Source of the DNA: DAOTWA01 sp963702935
GTDB taxonomy: Bacteria; Chloroflexota; Anaerolineae; Anaerolineales; Anaerolineaceae
Reading direction: 5' to 3'
Assembly (NCBI GenBank): GCA_963702935.1
Contig: OY969772.1
Span: 2,852,001-2,916,000 of the forward strand
DNA: 64,000 nucleotides
The position numbers were made by a program, and so were the translations under genes. Below the pieces are notes generated by a model. That model saw only the letters and a list, made by a program, of their open reading frames with translations, had not been told where the DNA came from and searched no databases. Numbering within the stretch: the first letter of the stretch is position 1; each line of letters starts with the position of its first letter. Below are positions 55,799-63,702 of this stretch, piece after piece.

Positions 55799-55823
55799 CC
55801 GGAGGCTCCCCAGATGGTAAAAT
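55795..55823 (+). promoter_or_regulatory. Sigma-70 promoter of tRNA-Glu
   Basis: TTGACC (55795-55800), overlapping the kinase stop codon, a 17-base spacer and TAAAAT (55818-55823), 10 bases before the tRNA. Confidence 0.8.
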
Positions 55824-55833
55824 CCTCCCCGTT

Positions 55834-55906
55834 GCCCCCATCGTCTAGGGGACCAGGACGCAACCCTTTCAAGGTTAAGACGCCAGTTCGAATCTGGCTG
55901 GGGGCA
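55834..55906 (+). tRNA. tRNA-Glu (anticodon TTC)
   Basis: Acceptor GCCCCCA pairs with TGGGGGC. The anticodon loop is CTTTCAA with anticodon TTC, and the T-arm GCCAG/CTGGC has loop TTCGAAT. The first pair of the anticodon stem (C-A) is a mismatch. CCA is not fully encoded. It lies 35 bases after the histidine kinase. Confidence 0.93.
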
Positions 55907-55907
55907 C

Positions 55908-55937
55908 AAAAAATCGCCGCACGCGCGGCGATTTTTG
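55908..55937. terminator. Bidirectional intrinsic terminator
   Basis: AAAAATCGCCGC (ending 55920) pairs perfectly with GCGGCGATTTTT (55925-55936) around the loop ACGC, with A-run and T-run on the two sides. It serves tRNA-Glu rightward and peptidase T leftward. Confidence 0.9.
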
Positions 55938-55968
55938 CTATCTGGAAGGCAGGCTCCCTGCCCGCGGC

Positions 55969-57192
55969 TCACTCGGCCAGCAGGCGCACGATGTTGAGAA
56001 TGACTTCCACCGCCTTTTCCATGGACGCCACCGGGATGTATTCGTATTTTCCATGGAAGTTGTGCCCACCGGCGAAAATATTGGGTGTCGGCAAGCCCTT
56101 GTAAGAAAGCTGAGACCCGTCCGTCCCGCCTCGGATGGGGATCACCAGCGGCTCTACCCCGGCGGCGCGCAAGGCTTTTTCGGCGACTTCGATCACGTGC
56201 CAGACCGGTAGGATCTTCTCTTTCATATTGTAGTATTGGTCGGTCAATTTCAGGCTAACCCGGCCCGCCCCATGCTTCTCGTTCAGGTAGGCTGCTGCGC
56301 TCTGCAAGAGGGATTTCTTGGCCTCGAACTTTTGCCGGTCGTGGTCGCGCAGGATGTAAACTATTTTGGCTTCTTCCACCTTTCCTTCGAAGCGTTCCAG
56401 GTGGTAGAAGCCCTCGTAACCGGCTGTATAGGCCGGGCGCTCGTTCACCGGCAGCATCTCGTTCAATTCCATGCCGATCAGGAGCGCGCTGACCATCTTG
56501 TCCTTGGCTTCCCCCGGGTGGACGCCTCTGCCCTGGATGGTAACCTCGGCCCGGCAAGCGTTGAAGTTCTCGTATTGTAGCTCGCCGATCTCCCCGCCGT
56601 CGATGGTATAGGCAAACTCTGCCCCGAACTTTTTCACGTCGAACAGGTCTGGCCCACGGCCGATCTCTTCATCCGGCGTAAAGGCGACCTTGACGGCGCC
56701 GTGCTTGATCTCGGGATGGGTGGCCAGGGTTTCCACTGCGGCCATGATCTCTGCCACACCGGCTTTGTCGTCCGCCCCCAGCAGGGTGGTGCCATCCGTG
56801 GTGATCAGGGTCTGCCCGACGTATTTGAGCAGGTCGGGAAAATTTTCCGGGCTGAGGGCCACTTCCTTGTCAGGGTCGAGCAGGATGTCTTTGCCGTCGT
56901 AGTTCTCCACGAAGTGGGGATGGACGTTGGCGCCGGACATCTCCGGACTGGTATCCACGTGCGCCAAAAAGCCGACCACCGGCACGTCCTTCTCGACGTT
57001 GGCCGGCAGGCTGGCCATCACGTAGCCATTTTCGTCTAAGGAAACGCCTTTCAAGCCCAGCGCTTGCAGCTCCGCGAAGAGCAAGCGGGCCAGGTCGAGC
57101 TGTTTTTGCGTGCTGGGACAACTCGGCAAGTCAAGGTCTGATTGGGTGTCGATTTCAACGTAACGAAGAAATTTCTCTACTACTCCCGGCAT
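55969..57192 (-). CDS. pepT: Peptidase T (tripeptide aminopeptidase, M20B)
   Basis: 407 residues, the family length. Di-zinc site residues are visible: GFLAHVDTSPEMSG (His and Asp), TTLLGADDKAGVAEIMA (bridging Asp), AFTPDEEIGRGPDLFDV (Glu-Glu), YTIDGGEIGELQYENF (Asp) and the final GGHNFHGKYEYIPV (His). It releases the N-terminal residue from tripeptides in the cytoplasm. GGAGC precedes the ATG weakly. It is transcribed toward the shared terminator with tRNA-Glu. Confidence 0.95.
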   Translation of the reverse strand: MPGVVEKFLRYVEIDTQSDLDLPSCPSTQKQLDLARLLFAELQALGLKGVSLDENGYVMASLPANVEKDVPVVGFLAHVDTSPEMSGANVHPHFVENYDGKDILLDPDKEVALSPENFPDLLKYVGQTLITTDGTTLLGADDKAGVAEIMAAVETLATHPEIKHGAVKVAFTPDEEIGRGPDLFDVKKFGAEFAYTIDGGEIGELQYENFNACRAEVTIQGRGVHPGEAKDKMVSALLIGMELNEMLPVNERPAYTAGYEGFYHLERFEGKVEEAKIVYILRDHDRQKFEAKKSLLQSAAAYLNEKHGAGRVSLKLTDQYYNMKEKILPVWHVIEVAEKALRAAGVEPLVIPIRGGTDGSQLSYKGLPTPNIFAGGHNFHGKYEYIPVASMEKAVEVILNIVRLLAE

Positions 57193-57304
57193 GAAGTGCT
57201 CCTTGATTCCCGTAACGAACCTCAGGAAGAATAAAATAATGGAAGCTCGATCAAGCTCCCATTATATCCTTACTCTTGCCAGTTTGGAAAATGCACTGAA
57301 AAGC

Positions 57305-57464
57305 GTGTGCACGCACGAGTTGTCAGGCAGTTGGAAACTGCACCTACAGACTGCACGAAGCCAGCCTGCGCTGGCTAAAAACCAGTCGGCGAAGGCCGAC
57401 TTCGTGTACTTCGTTGCAGCGATTTCAATCGCCTGAAAACGGCTGACAACTTTTGCGTGCACAC
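57305..57464 (-). mobile_element. Intact 160-bp MITE-like element next to the proA stop codon
   Basis: Terminal inverted repeats of 22 bp: GTGTGCACGCACGAGTTGTC at 57305, and its partner reading GTGTGCACGCAAAAGTTGTC from 57464, two mismatches. Three perfect internal hairpins follow one another. TGAAAAGC flanks it on both sides (57297-57304, 57465-57472), a target duplication of 8 bp. The proA stop codon begins at 57475 read leftward, immediately next to the duplication. No coding capacity. It is the reference copy for the interrupted units near 19.5-21.1 kb. Confidence 0.88.
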
Positions 57465-57472
57465 TGAAAAGC

Positions 57473-58723
57473 CTACGGACGGACAGTGTAATCCCCCTGG
57501 ATGACCCATTTGTAGGTGGTCAGCTCGCGCAGACCCATGGGGCCGCGGGCGTGCAGCCGTTGGGTGGAGATGGCTACCTCCGCTCCCAGGCCCAATTGGC
57601 CGCCGTCGGTGAAGCGCGTGCTGGCGTTCACGTAAACGGCCGCCGAGTCGACCTCGGCCACGAACCTCTGGGCGTTGGCGCTCTCCTGAGTCAGGATGCC
57701 GTCGGAGTGGCCGGTGCTGTGCAGGGCGATGTGATCGATGGCCTCGTCGAGGCTGTCTACCACTTTGAGGCCCAGCACGAGCGAGAGCCATTCGGTGTCG
57801 AAATCTTGCGGCCCGGCGGGCCGGACGACCTCGGAGGAAGGCAGGTATTGCCGGGCGGACTCGTGCGCGCGGAAAGTGACGCCGTCGGCGGAGAGGGCTT
57901 CGACCAGTTGCGGGAGGATGCCGGCTGCCACCTTGCGGTGCACCAGGACGGTGTCCAGGGCATTGCACACCGAGGGCCGCTGGATCTTGGCGTTGCGGAT
58001 CACCTTGAGCGCGGCTCCCAGGTCGGCGGATTCGTCCACGAACAGGTGGCAGATGCCGATGCCGCCCGTGATGACCGGGATGGTGCTGTTCTCCCGGCAG
58101 AAAGCGTGCAGGGCCGCGCCTCCGCGCGGGATGACCATGTCCACGTAAGCGTGCAGCTTGAGCAGCTCCAAGACCAGCTCGCGGTTGGGGTCGTCGATGA
58201 ATTGCACGGCGTCTTCAGGCAGCCCGCTTGCGGCCAGCGCGCTGCGCACGACGCCCACCAGCGCCCGGTTGGATTGGATGGTCTCTTTGCCGCCGCGCAG
58301 CAGCACACAGTCGCCGGCCTTGATGGCCAGCTCGGCCACGTCCAGGGTGACGTTGGGGCGCGCCTCGTAGATCACCGCCAGCACCCCCAGGGGCACGCGC
58401 TGCTTGTGCACGCGCAGGCCGTTGGGCAGCGTTTGCTGGTCGAAGGTCTCTCCCACCGGGTCGGGCAGGCCGGCCACGTCGCCCAGGTCCTGGATCATGC
58501 CTGAAAGGCGGTTTTCGTTTAACGTCAGGCGGTCCAGCAGAGCCGGAGAAAGGCCCGCCTGGGTAGCCGCTTCCACGTCCTGGCGATTGGCCTCCAGGAT
58601 GGCCTCGCGCCTGGCCCACAATCCGTCGGCCATTTTTAATAGCGCCGCGTTCCTTTGTTCTGTGCCGGCGCGGGCCAGCAGGCGAGAAGCCCGGCGCGCC
58701 TTTTTGCCCATTTCTTCTAACAT
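57473..58723 (-). CDS. proA: Gamma-glutamyl phosphate reductase
   Basis: 416 residues of the aldehyde-dehydrogenase superfamily. Family features are VHKQRVPLGVLAVIYEARPN, GDCVLLRGGKETIQSNRAL, IPRGGAALHAFCRENSTIPV, the catalytic cysteine in KIQRPSVCNALDTVLVH, and VNASTRFTDGGQLGLGAEVA. It reduces glutamyl 5-phosphate to the semialdehyde in proline synthesis. GGAG precedes the ATG. It starts 26 bases after proB ends, so the two form the proBA operon. A MITE-like element sits directly at its 3' end. Confidence 0.97.
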   Translation of the reverse strand: MLEEMGKKARRASRLLARAGTEQRNAALLKMADGLWARREAILEANRQDVEAATQAGLSPALLDRLTLNENRLSGMIQDLGDVAGLPDPVGETFDQQTLPNGLRVHKQRVPLGVLAVIYEARPNVTLDVAELAIKAGDCVLLRGGKETIQSNRALVGVVRSALAASGLPEDAVQFIDDPNRELVLELLKLHAYVDMVIPRGGAALHAFCRENSTIPVITGGIGICHLFVDESADLGAALKVIRNAKIQRPSVCNALDTVLVHRKVAAGILPQLVEALSADGVTFRAHESARQYLPSSEVVRPAGPQDFDTEWLSLVLGLKVVDSLDEAIDHIALHSTGHSDGILTQESANAQRFVAEVDSAAVYVNASTRFTDGGQLGLGAEVAISTQRLHARGPMGLRELTTYKWVIQGDYTVRP

Positions 58724-58748
58724 TTTTCGAACTCCTTTTCCGATCGGC

Positions 58749-59855
58749 TTACAGGAGCAGCATGTTGTTGTGATGGATGGCCTCGTCGCCGTAAGTGTAC
58801 CCCAGGATGGCCTCGATCTCTCCGGATTTATGGCCGCACAGTTGGCTGAGATCCTCCGCTGCGTAATTGACCAGGCCCAGGGCCAGCTCTTTTCCGGCTT
58901 CGGAGATCACGCGCACCGTGTCGCCCCGGTCGAAGCGGCCTTCGACGGCCCGCACGCCCACCGGCAGCAGGCTGCCGCCTTGTAGAAGCGCGCGGGCGGC
59001 GCCTTCGTCCACTTTCAAGTTGCCCGAGGTGCGCCGGCCGGCCAGCAGGTAGCGCTTGCGGCTTTCCAGGGAGGAAACCACCGGCATCAGGCGCGTGCCC
59101 GCCGCTTCGCCGTGCGCCACGTGCAGGAGCACGTCCGGGTCGCTGCCGCGCGCGATCACCACGGTGGTGCCCGAACGGCGCGCCAGGTCGGCGGCGCTCA
59201 GTTTGGTGAACATGCCGCCGGTTCCCAGGCCGCTGCTGGTGCCGCCAGCGGCCTGCCACACCTCTTCGGGAATCTGGCGGGTAGTTACCTCGTGGATCAG
59301 GCGGGCCTGGGGATCGCGGCGCGGGTCGCTGGTGAACAGGCCCTCCTGATCGGTGAGCAAGACCAGCAGGTCGGCTTCCACCAGGTTGGCCACCAGGGCT
59401 GAAAGGTTATCGTTGTCGCCGATGCGAATCTCGTCCGCGGCGACCGTATCGTTTTCGTTGATGACCGGCACCACCCCGTGGGCCAGCAGGGCCTCCAGGG
59501 TGTTGCGCGCATTGAGATAGCGGTGGCGATTGGACAGGTCGGCGCGGGTGAGCAGCACCTGGGCAACCGTGATGCTGTAGATCTGGAAGAACTGGTCGTA
59601 CAGGTTCATCAGGCGCGGCTGGCCCACGGCCGCCAGCATCTGCTTGGCGGGGATGAAAGCCGGCAGCTCCGGGAAGCTGAGCGCCTCTTTCCCGGCAGCT
59701 ACCGCGCCCGAAGAAACCAGGATCACCTGGCTCCCGGCTGAATGCAGCCGGGCCACCTGGCGCACCAGCTCCAGAATGTGCGGCCTGGAGAGGTTAGGCG
59801 AGCCGGCCGTCAGCGTGGAGGTTCCCAGCTTGATTACGATACGATGATCAGCCAT
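58749..59855 (-). CDS. proB: Glutamate 5-kinase with C-terminal PUA domain
   Basis: 368 residues: the amino-acid-kinase fold (VIKLGTSTLTAGSPNLSRPH, VILVSSGAVAAGKEAL, PVINENDTVAADEIRIGDND, TDQEGLFTSDPRRDP, GGTSSGLGTGGMFTKL), then a PUA domain from about residue 275 (GNLKVDEGAARALLQGGSLL, GVRAVEGRFDRGDTV). It phosphorylates glutamate as the first, feedback-regulated step to proline. It lies upstream of proA and 19 bases after citrate synthase ends, in the same direction. Confidence 0.97.
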   Translation of the reverse strand: MADHRIVIKLGTSTLTAGSPNLSRPHILELVRQVARLHSAGSQVILVSSGAVAAGKEALSFPELPAFIPAKQMLAAVGQPRLMNLYDQFFQIYSITVAQVLLTRADLSNRHRYLNARNTLEALLAHGVVPVINENDTVAADEIRIGDNDNLSALVANLVEADLLVLLTDQEGLFTSDPRRDPQARLIHEVTTRQIPEEVWQAAGGTSSGLGTGGMFTKLSAADLARRSGTTVVIARGSDPDVLLHVAHGEAAGTRLMPVVSSLESRKRYLLAGRRTSGNLKVDEGAARALLQGGSLLPVGVRAVEGRFDRGDTVRVISEAGKELALGLVNYAAEDLSQLCGHKSGEIEAILGYTYGDEAIHHNNMLLL

Positions 59856-59874
59856 AGATGCAGGCTATTTTACC

Positions 59875-61246
59875 TTAATTCGTAATCATCTCCTCGAGCA
59901 TTTGGGTGGTCAATGATTTGGGACGCTCGATGGGCTTGCCCAGCGCGCGCGACCAGACTGCGTGGGCGGTCAGGCCCAGGATACGGCTCATGCCAAACAG
60001 GATGGTGTAGAACTCCGTCTGTGTGACGCCGTAATGGTACTGCATGGTGCCGTTGATGGCGTCCACATTCGGCCAGGGATTCTTCACCTTGCCATATTGT
60101 TTCAGCACGTTCGGCAGCACCGTGTAGATCAGGCTGACCAGGCGGTAGATCTCGTCGTCCGGCATGTATTTCTTGCCGAATTCGAGCTGGGCCGTGAAGC
60201 GCGGGTCGGTAGTGCGCAGGACGGCGTGCCCGTAACCGGGAATGACCTGGCCGGAGTTGAGCGTCTCCCAGGCGAACTGCTCGATCTGCTCGGCGGTGGG
60301 GAACGAGTTCGAAATGCTCACGCACCTTCAGCAGCCAGCGCAGGCATTCCTGGTTGGCCAGTCCGTGCAGCGGACCGGCCAGGCCGTCCATGGCGGCCGA
60401 GCTGGCCAGATAGACGTCCGAGAGCGCCGAGGCGACCAGGGCCGAAGCGTGCGCGCTGACGTTGGCGCCTTCGTGGTCGGAGTGCAGGAAGAAGAACAGG
60501 CGCGAGAGGTCCTGGTATTCTGCGTCCGCTCCCTTGCCGATCATTTGGGCGAAATTGGCGCTCCAATCCAGGCTGGGATCGGGAGGGAGGTACTCCCCGC
60601 CGCGATATTTCATGTTGTAGATGTAGGCGGCCAAAACGGGCAGCTTGGCGGTCAGGTTCAGGCTGTCTTCCAGATAAGCCTCCCAATAATCAGCTTTCCG
60701 AAGCGCGCCTCTCTCGTAAAGCTTGGCGAACACGGATTCGGTCTGCAAGCTGAGGATGGCCGTGGAAAACATGGTCATGGGGTGGGCCCCGGCGGGCAGG
60801 GTCTTCAGCAAGTCGAATACGTAACCGGGGAGCTCGCAGCGCTTCTTCCATTCATCTTCGATGGAGAGGGCCTCTTCCAGAGTGGGCAGCTCGTCTACCA
60901 GCAGCAGGTAATACAGCCCACCCGTCAACGGGAACTCGGAGCCGGGCGCTTTGGGCAATTTTTCCAGCAGCTCGGGGACGGTGTACCCGCGCAAGCGGAT
61001 GCCTTCCATGGGGTCCACGTAGGAGATATCGCTTACCTGGATTTGCACACCACGGATCCCGCCGTAAATCTGCTCGACGGTCACGTCGCATACTTTGAAT
61101 GCGCCGTGCTCGCCCACCAGCTTCTTGACCCGCTCTCGCCAGGCCGGGAGCTGCTGTGCGATGCGTTGAACCAGGATAGATTCCCCCGCATCGATCGGGG
61201 CGGCTGCCTGTTGTAGGCGTAGAGCAAGTCTTTCTTCGAGTTCCAT
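59875..61246 (-). CDS. gltA: Citrate synthase (eukaryotic/mitochondrial-like type, one frame break)
   Basis: 456 residues when one base near 60307 is skipped (GAA-C-TCG), joining LLKVREHFE to SFPTAEQIEQFAWETL. Active-site blocks are present: PAGAHPMTMFSTAILSLQ (His), HSDHEGANVSAHASALVASA and GPLHGLANQECLRWLL (second His), and VIPGYGHAVLRTTDPRF plus VDAINGTMQYHYGV on the far side of the break. The long N-terminus and sequence style match the type I enzyme of mitochondria rather than the short bacterial one. It condenses oxaloacetate with acetyl-CoA. A TCA block follows (IclR, icd, acnA). Confidence 0.93.
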
Positions 61247-61340
61247 AGTGCGTTCTCCTCATTGCAGATTGGTACAGCTTCTACCCAGGGTGGGCCTTTC
61301 ACGTTTCTTTGCGGCCGGCAGGGTGCTCCGGCGCTCGTGG

Positions 61341-61380
61341 ATATAAAAAAATAAATCTCCGGCTTTCCCTTGAAAGCCGG
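61341..61380 (-). terminator. Intrinsic terminator of the IclR gene
   Basis: Read leftward, CCGGCTTTC pairs perfectly with GAAAGCCGG around a 4-base loop (61359-61380) and is followed by AGATTTATTTTTTTATAT. It lies 28 bases after the IclR stop codon. Confidence 0.9.
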
Positions 61381-61407
61381 CTTCGTCCTTCGCTGTTCAG
61401 ACCGGCT

Positions 61408-62178
61408 TTATGGCTTGGGCTGGTAGCCCAGCTCTCGGGAAATCTGCGCCGCCACGCGCGTCAATTCCGGGACGTATTGGGCCACTTTCTCTTCGGTAAA
61501 ACGTTGGTCGGGGCCGGAGATCGAGATAGCCGCCAGCACTTCGCCCTTCTGGTCGAAGATCGGAATGGCGACGCCGGCTGCTTCGAGGATCCACTCGCCG
61601 TGGCTGACGGCGTAGCCCTGTTCGCGGATTTTTTCCAGCTCCTGGCGCAGGCTGTCCGGATCCACCATGGTTTGTGAAGTCAGGGGGGTCAGAGGGATGT
61701 TGCGCAAATACTCCTCGCGTTGCGCGAGGGGTAAGAAGGCCAGCATGGCTTTCCCCGCCGAGCCGGCGTAGAGCGGCAGCCGGCGGCCCACGCGGGCCAC
61801 GATGCGCACGTTCTGGGGGCTTTCCAGGCGCTCGACGCACAGCCGTTCGTTGTTTTCCAGGATGTACAGGCTGATGGTTTCACTGGTTCGGCTGTGAAGC
61901 TCTTGCAGGGCGGGCAGCGCCAGGTTGCGCACGTCCAGATTCGACGTGTACACTCCTGCCCAGGTCAGCACTTTGGAGCCCATGGAATAGGTGCGCGTGG
62001 CGGAATTTTGATTGAGGATGCCCAGCTCTCTGAGCGCAGAAAGCATGCGCCCCGTGGCGCTGGTGGAGAGGTTGACCAGGCGCGCCGCTTCCCGCACCCC
62101 CAGCTCGGGGCGATCCATGGTAAAGCAATCTAAGAGGGCAATGGCGCGGGTGAGCGTCTGGATTTTATCGGCCGGCAT
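61408..62178 (-). CDS. IclR-family transcriptional regulator
   Basis: 256 residues: winged helix at about 7-70 (IQTLTRAIALLDCFTMDRPE, GVREAARLVNLSTSATGRML) and an IclR effector domain (RTSETISLYILENNERLCVE, RRLPLYAGSAGKAMLAFLPL, GYAVSHGEWILEAAGVAIPI, ISISGPDQRFTEEKV). IclR proteins bind small organic acids and usually act as dimers on palindromes. It is divergent from icd and an 8-bp-arm palindrome lies between them, so autoregulation and control of icd-acnA are likely. Its effector is unknown; a TCA or glyoxylate metabolite would fit. Confidence 0.93.
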   Translation of the reverse strand: MPADKIQTLTRAIALLDCFTMDRPELGVREAARLVNLSTSATGRMLSALRELGILNQNSATRTYSMGSKVLTWAGVYTSNLDVRNLALPALQELHSRTSETISLYILENNERLCVERLESPQNVRIVARVGRRLPLYAGSAGKAMLAFLPLAQREEYLRNIPLTPLTSQTMVDPDSLRQELEKIREQGYAVSHGEWILEAAGVAIPIFDQKGEVLAAISISGPDQRFTEEKVAQYVPELTRVAAQISRELGYQPKP

Positions 62179-62204
62179 GGTTGGTTCTGCTCCTGAGATC
62201 CCCA

Positions 62205-62227
62205 GATGTCCCGTTTAATGGGACATC
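62205..62227. promoter_or_regulatory. Palindromic operator between iclR and icd
   Basis: GATGTCCC (62205-62212) and GGGACATC (62220-62227) are exact inverted repeats with a 7-base spacer GTTTAAT. CGTCCCG follows as a possible extra half-site. The site sits just upstream of the icd -35, suitable for IclR control of both genes. Confidence 0.7.
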
Positions 62228-62237
62228 GTCCCGTATA

Positions 62238-62266
62238 TTGAAATATTATAAACTTTGTGATAAGAT
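62238..62266 (+). promoter_or_regulatory. Sigma-70 promoter of icd
   Basis: TTGAAA (62238-62243), a 17-base spacer and TAAGAT (62261-62266), about 94 bases before the icd ATG. Confidence 0.7.
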
Positions 62267-62359
62267 ATGTCAAGTCCCAAGGGGAATTTGAATCTCATTT
62301 GGGTATACAATAATCATGCTCTTTTTTGTCACCATTAATGAAAAGGATGGATCAGGGAT

Positions 62360-63664
62360 ATGTCGTACAAGATCATCAGTGTTCCTCAAGCAGGCGAAAA
62401 GGTCTCGATGCAAGGCGGGCGGCTGAGCGTTCCCGACCAGCCGATCTTGCCCTTCATCGAAGGGGACGGGATCGGCGCAGACATCTGGCGGGCTTCTCGT
62501 CGGGTATTCGATGCAGCCGTACACAAAGCGTATGGCGGAAAACGCAAGGTGGAGTGGATGGAAGTCTACGCGGGCCAGAAGGCTTTCGATAATTTTGGCT
62601 CCTGGCTGCCCGATGAGACCATCCGGGCTTTCAAAGAATTCATCGTTGGCATCAAAGGGCCGCTGACCACCCCCGTGGGGGGCGGCATCCGCTCGCTCAA
62701 CGTGGCGCTGCGCAAGGATCTGGATCTGTTCGTCTGCCAGCGGCCCATCCGTTGGTTTCAGGGGCTGCCTTCTCCCGTCAAGCACCCTGAATTGATGAAC
62801 ATGATCGTCTTCCGCGAGAACACGGAGGACCTGTATACCGGAATCGAGTTCGAAGCCGGCACGCCCGAGAACCAGCGCTTCATGCAGATGCTGAAAGAAA
62901 ACTTCCCGGAGGCATACGCCAACATCCGCTTCCCGGAGACCTCCGGCATCGGCATCAAGCCGGTCTCCCGGGAGGGCACCGAGCGGCTGGTGCGCGCCGC
63001 CATCCGCTGGGCGTTGGACAACCACCGCCATTTTGTCACCCTCATGCACAAGGGCAATATCATGAAATATACCGAGGGCGCCTTCCGCGCCTGGGGCTAC
63101 GATCTGGCGGAGCGGGAATTTGGGGACAAGATCTATACCAACCGGCAGTGGGAGCGCACCAGGAACGCCTCGGGCGAAGAGGCCGCCAACGCCGAACAGG
63201 AACAGGCCAAGCAGGCCGGCAAGGTCATGGTGCGGGATATGATTGCCGACATCGTCTTCGAGAAAGTGGTCACCCGCCCGCGCGATTTCGAGATCATCGC
63301 CACCATGAACCTGAACGGGGATTACCTCTCGGACGCCCTGGCCGCCCAGGTGGGCGGGGTCGGCATGGCCCCCGGTGGGAACATCAATTACGAAACCGGC
63401 GTCGCCGTCTTCGAGGCTACGCATGGCACCGCGCCGATCTACACCAACCTGGATAAAGCCAATCCCAGCTCGCTGATCCTTTCCGGGCAGATGATGTTCC
63501 ACTATTTGGGGTGGCAGGAGGCCGCCGGCCTGATCGAAAAGGGCATCGAAGGCGCCATCAATGCCCGCACCGTGACCAACGACTTGTTCCGCCTGATGGA
63601 AGGCGCCACCTTGTTGAAGACTTCGGAGTTCGGCGAAGCCATCATCCGGCACATGGGGGATTAG
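62360..63664 (+). CDS. icd: Isocitrate dehydrogenase (NADP-type)
   Basis: 434 residues. Family blocks: PILPFIEGDGIGADIW, KGPLTTPVGGGIRSLNVALR (isocitrate-binding serine/arginines), VFRENTEDLYTGIEFEAG, FVTLMHKGNIMKYTEGAFR with the catalytic lysine, IIATMNLNGDYLSDALAAQVGG and FEATHGTAPIYTNLDKANPSS. The length and the order fit bacterial NADP-dependent Icd (about 416-430). It oxidatively decarboxylates isocitrate to 2-oxoglutarate. A start at ATG 62360 follows the promoter at 62238. The aconitase gene follows by 38 bases, so the two enzymes are co-transcribed. Confidence 0.96.
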   Translation: MSYKIISVPQAGEKVSMQGGRLSVPDQPILPFIEGDGIGADIWRASRRVFDAAVHKAYGGKRKVEWMEVYAGQKAFDNFGSWLPDETIRAFKEFIVGIKGPLTTPVGGGIRSLNVALRKDLDLFVCQRPIRWFQGLPSPVKHPELMNMIVFRENTEDLYTGIEFEAGTPENQRFMQMLKENFPEAYANIRFPETSGIGIKPVSREGTERLVRAAIRWALDNHRHFVTLMHKGNIMKYTEGAFRAWGYDLAEREFGDKIYTNRQWERTRNASGEEAANAEQEQAKQAGKVMVRDMIADIVFEKVVTRPRDFEIIATMNLNGDYLSDALAAQVGGVGMAPGGNINYETGVAVFEATHGTAPIYTNLDKANPSSLILSGQMMFHYLGWQEAAGLIEKGIEGAINARTVTNDLFRLMEGATLLKTSEFGEAIIRHMGD

Positions 63665-63702
63665 GCGCCGTTCGCCGAGCCTTTAGTTTGGAGGATCTAT
63701 TC

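Noticed and set aside
57305..57464. CRISPR repeat or tRNA-like element
   Set aside because: The hairpin series is not repeated at regular spacing with unique spacers, and no cas gene is present. The inverted ends and target duplication show a transposable element.
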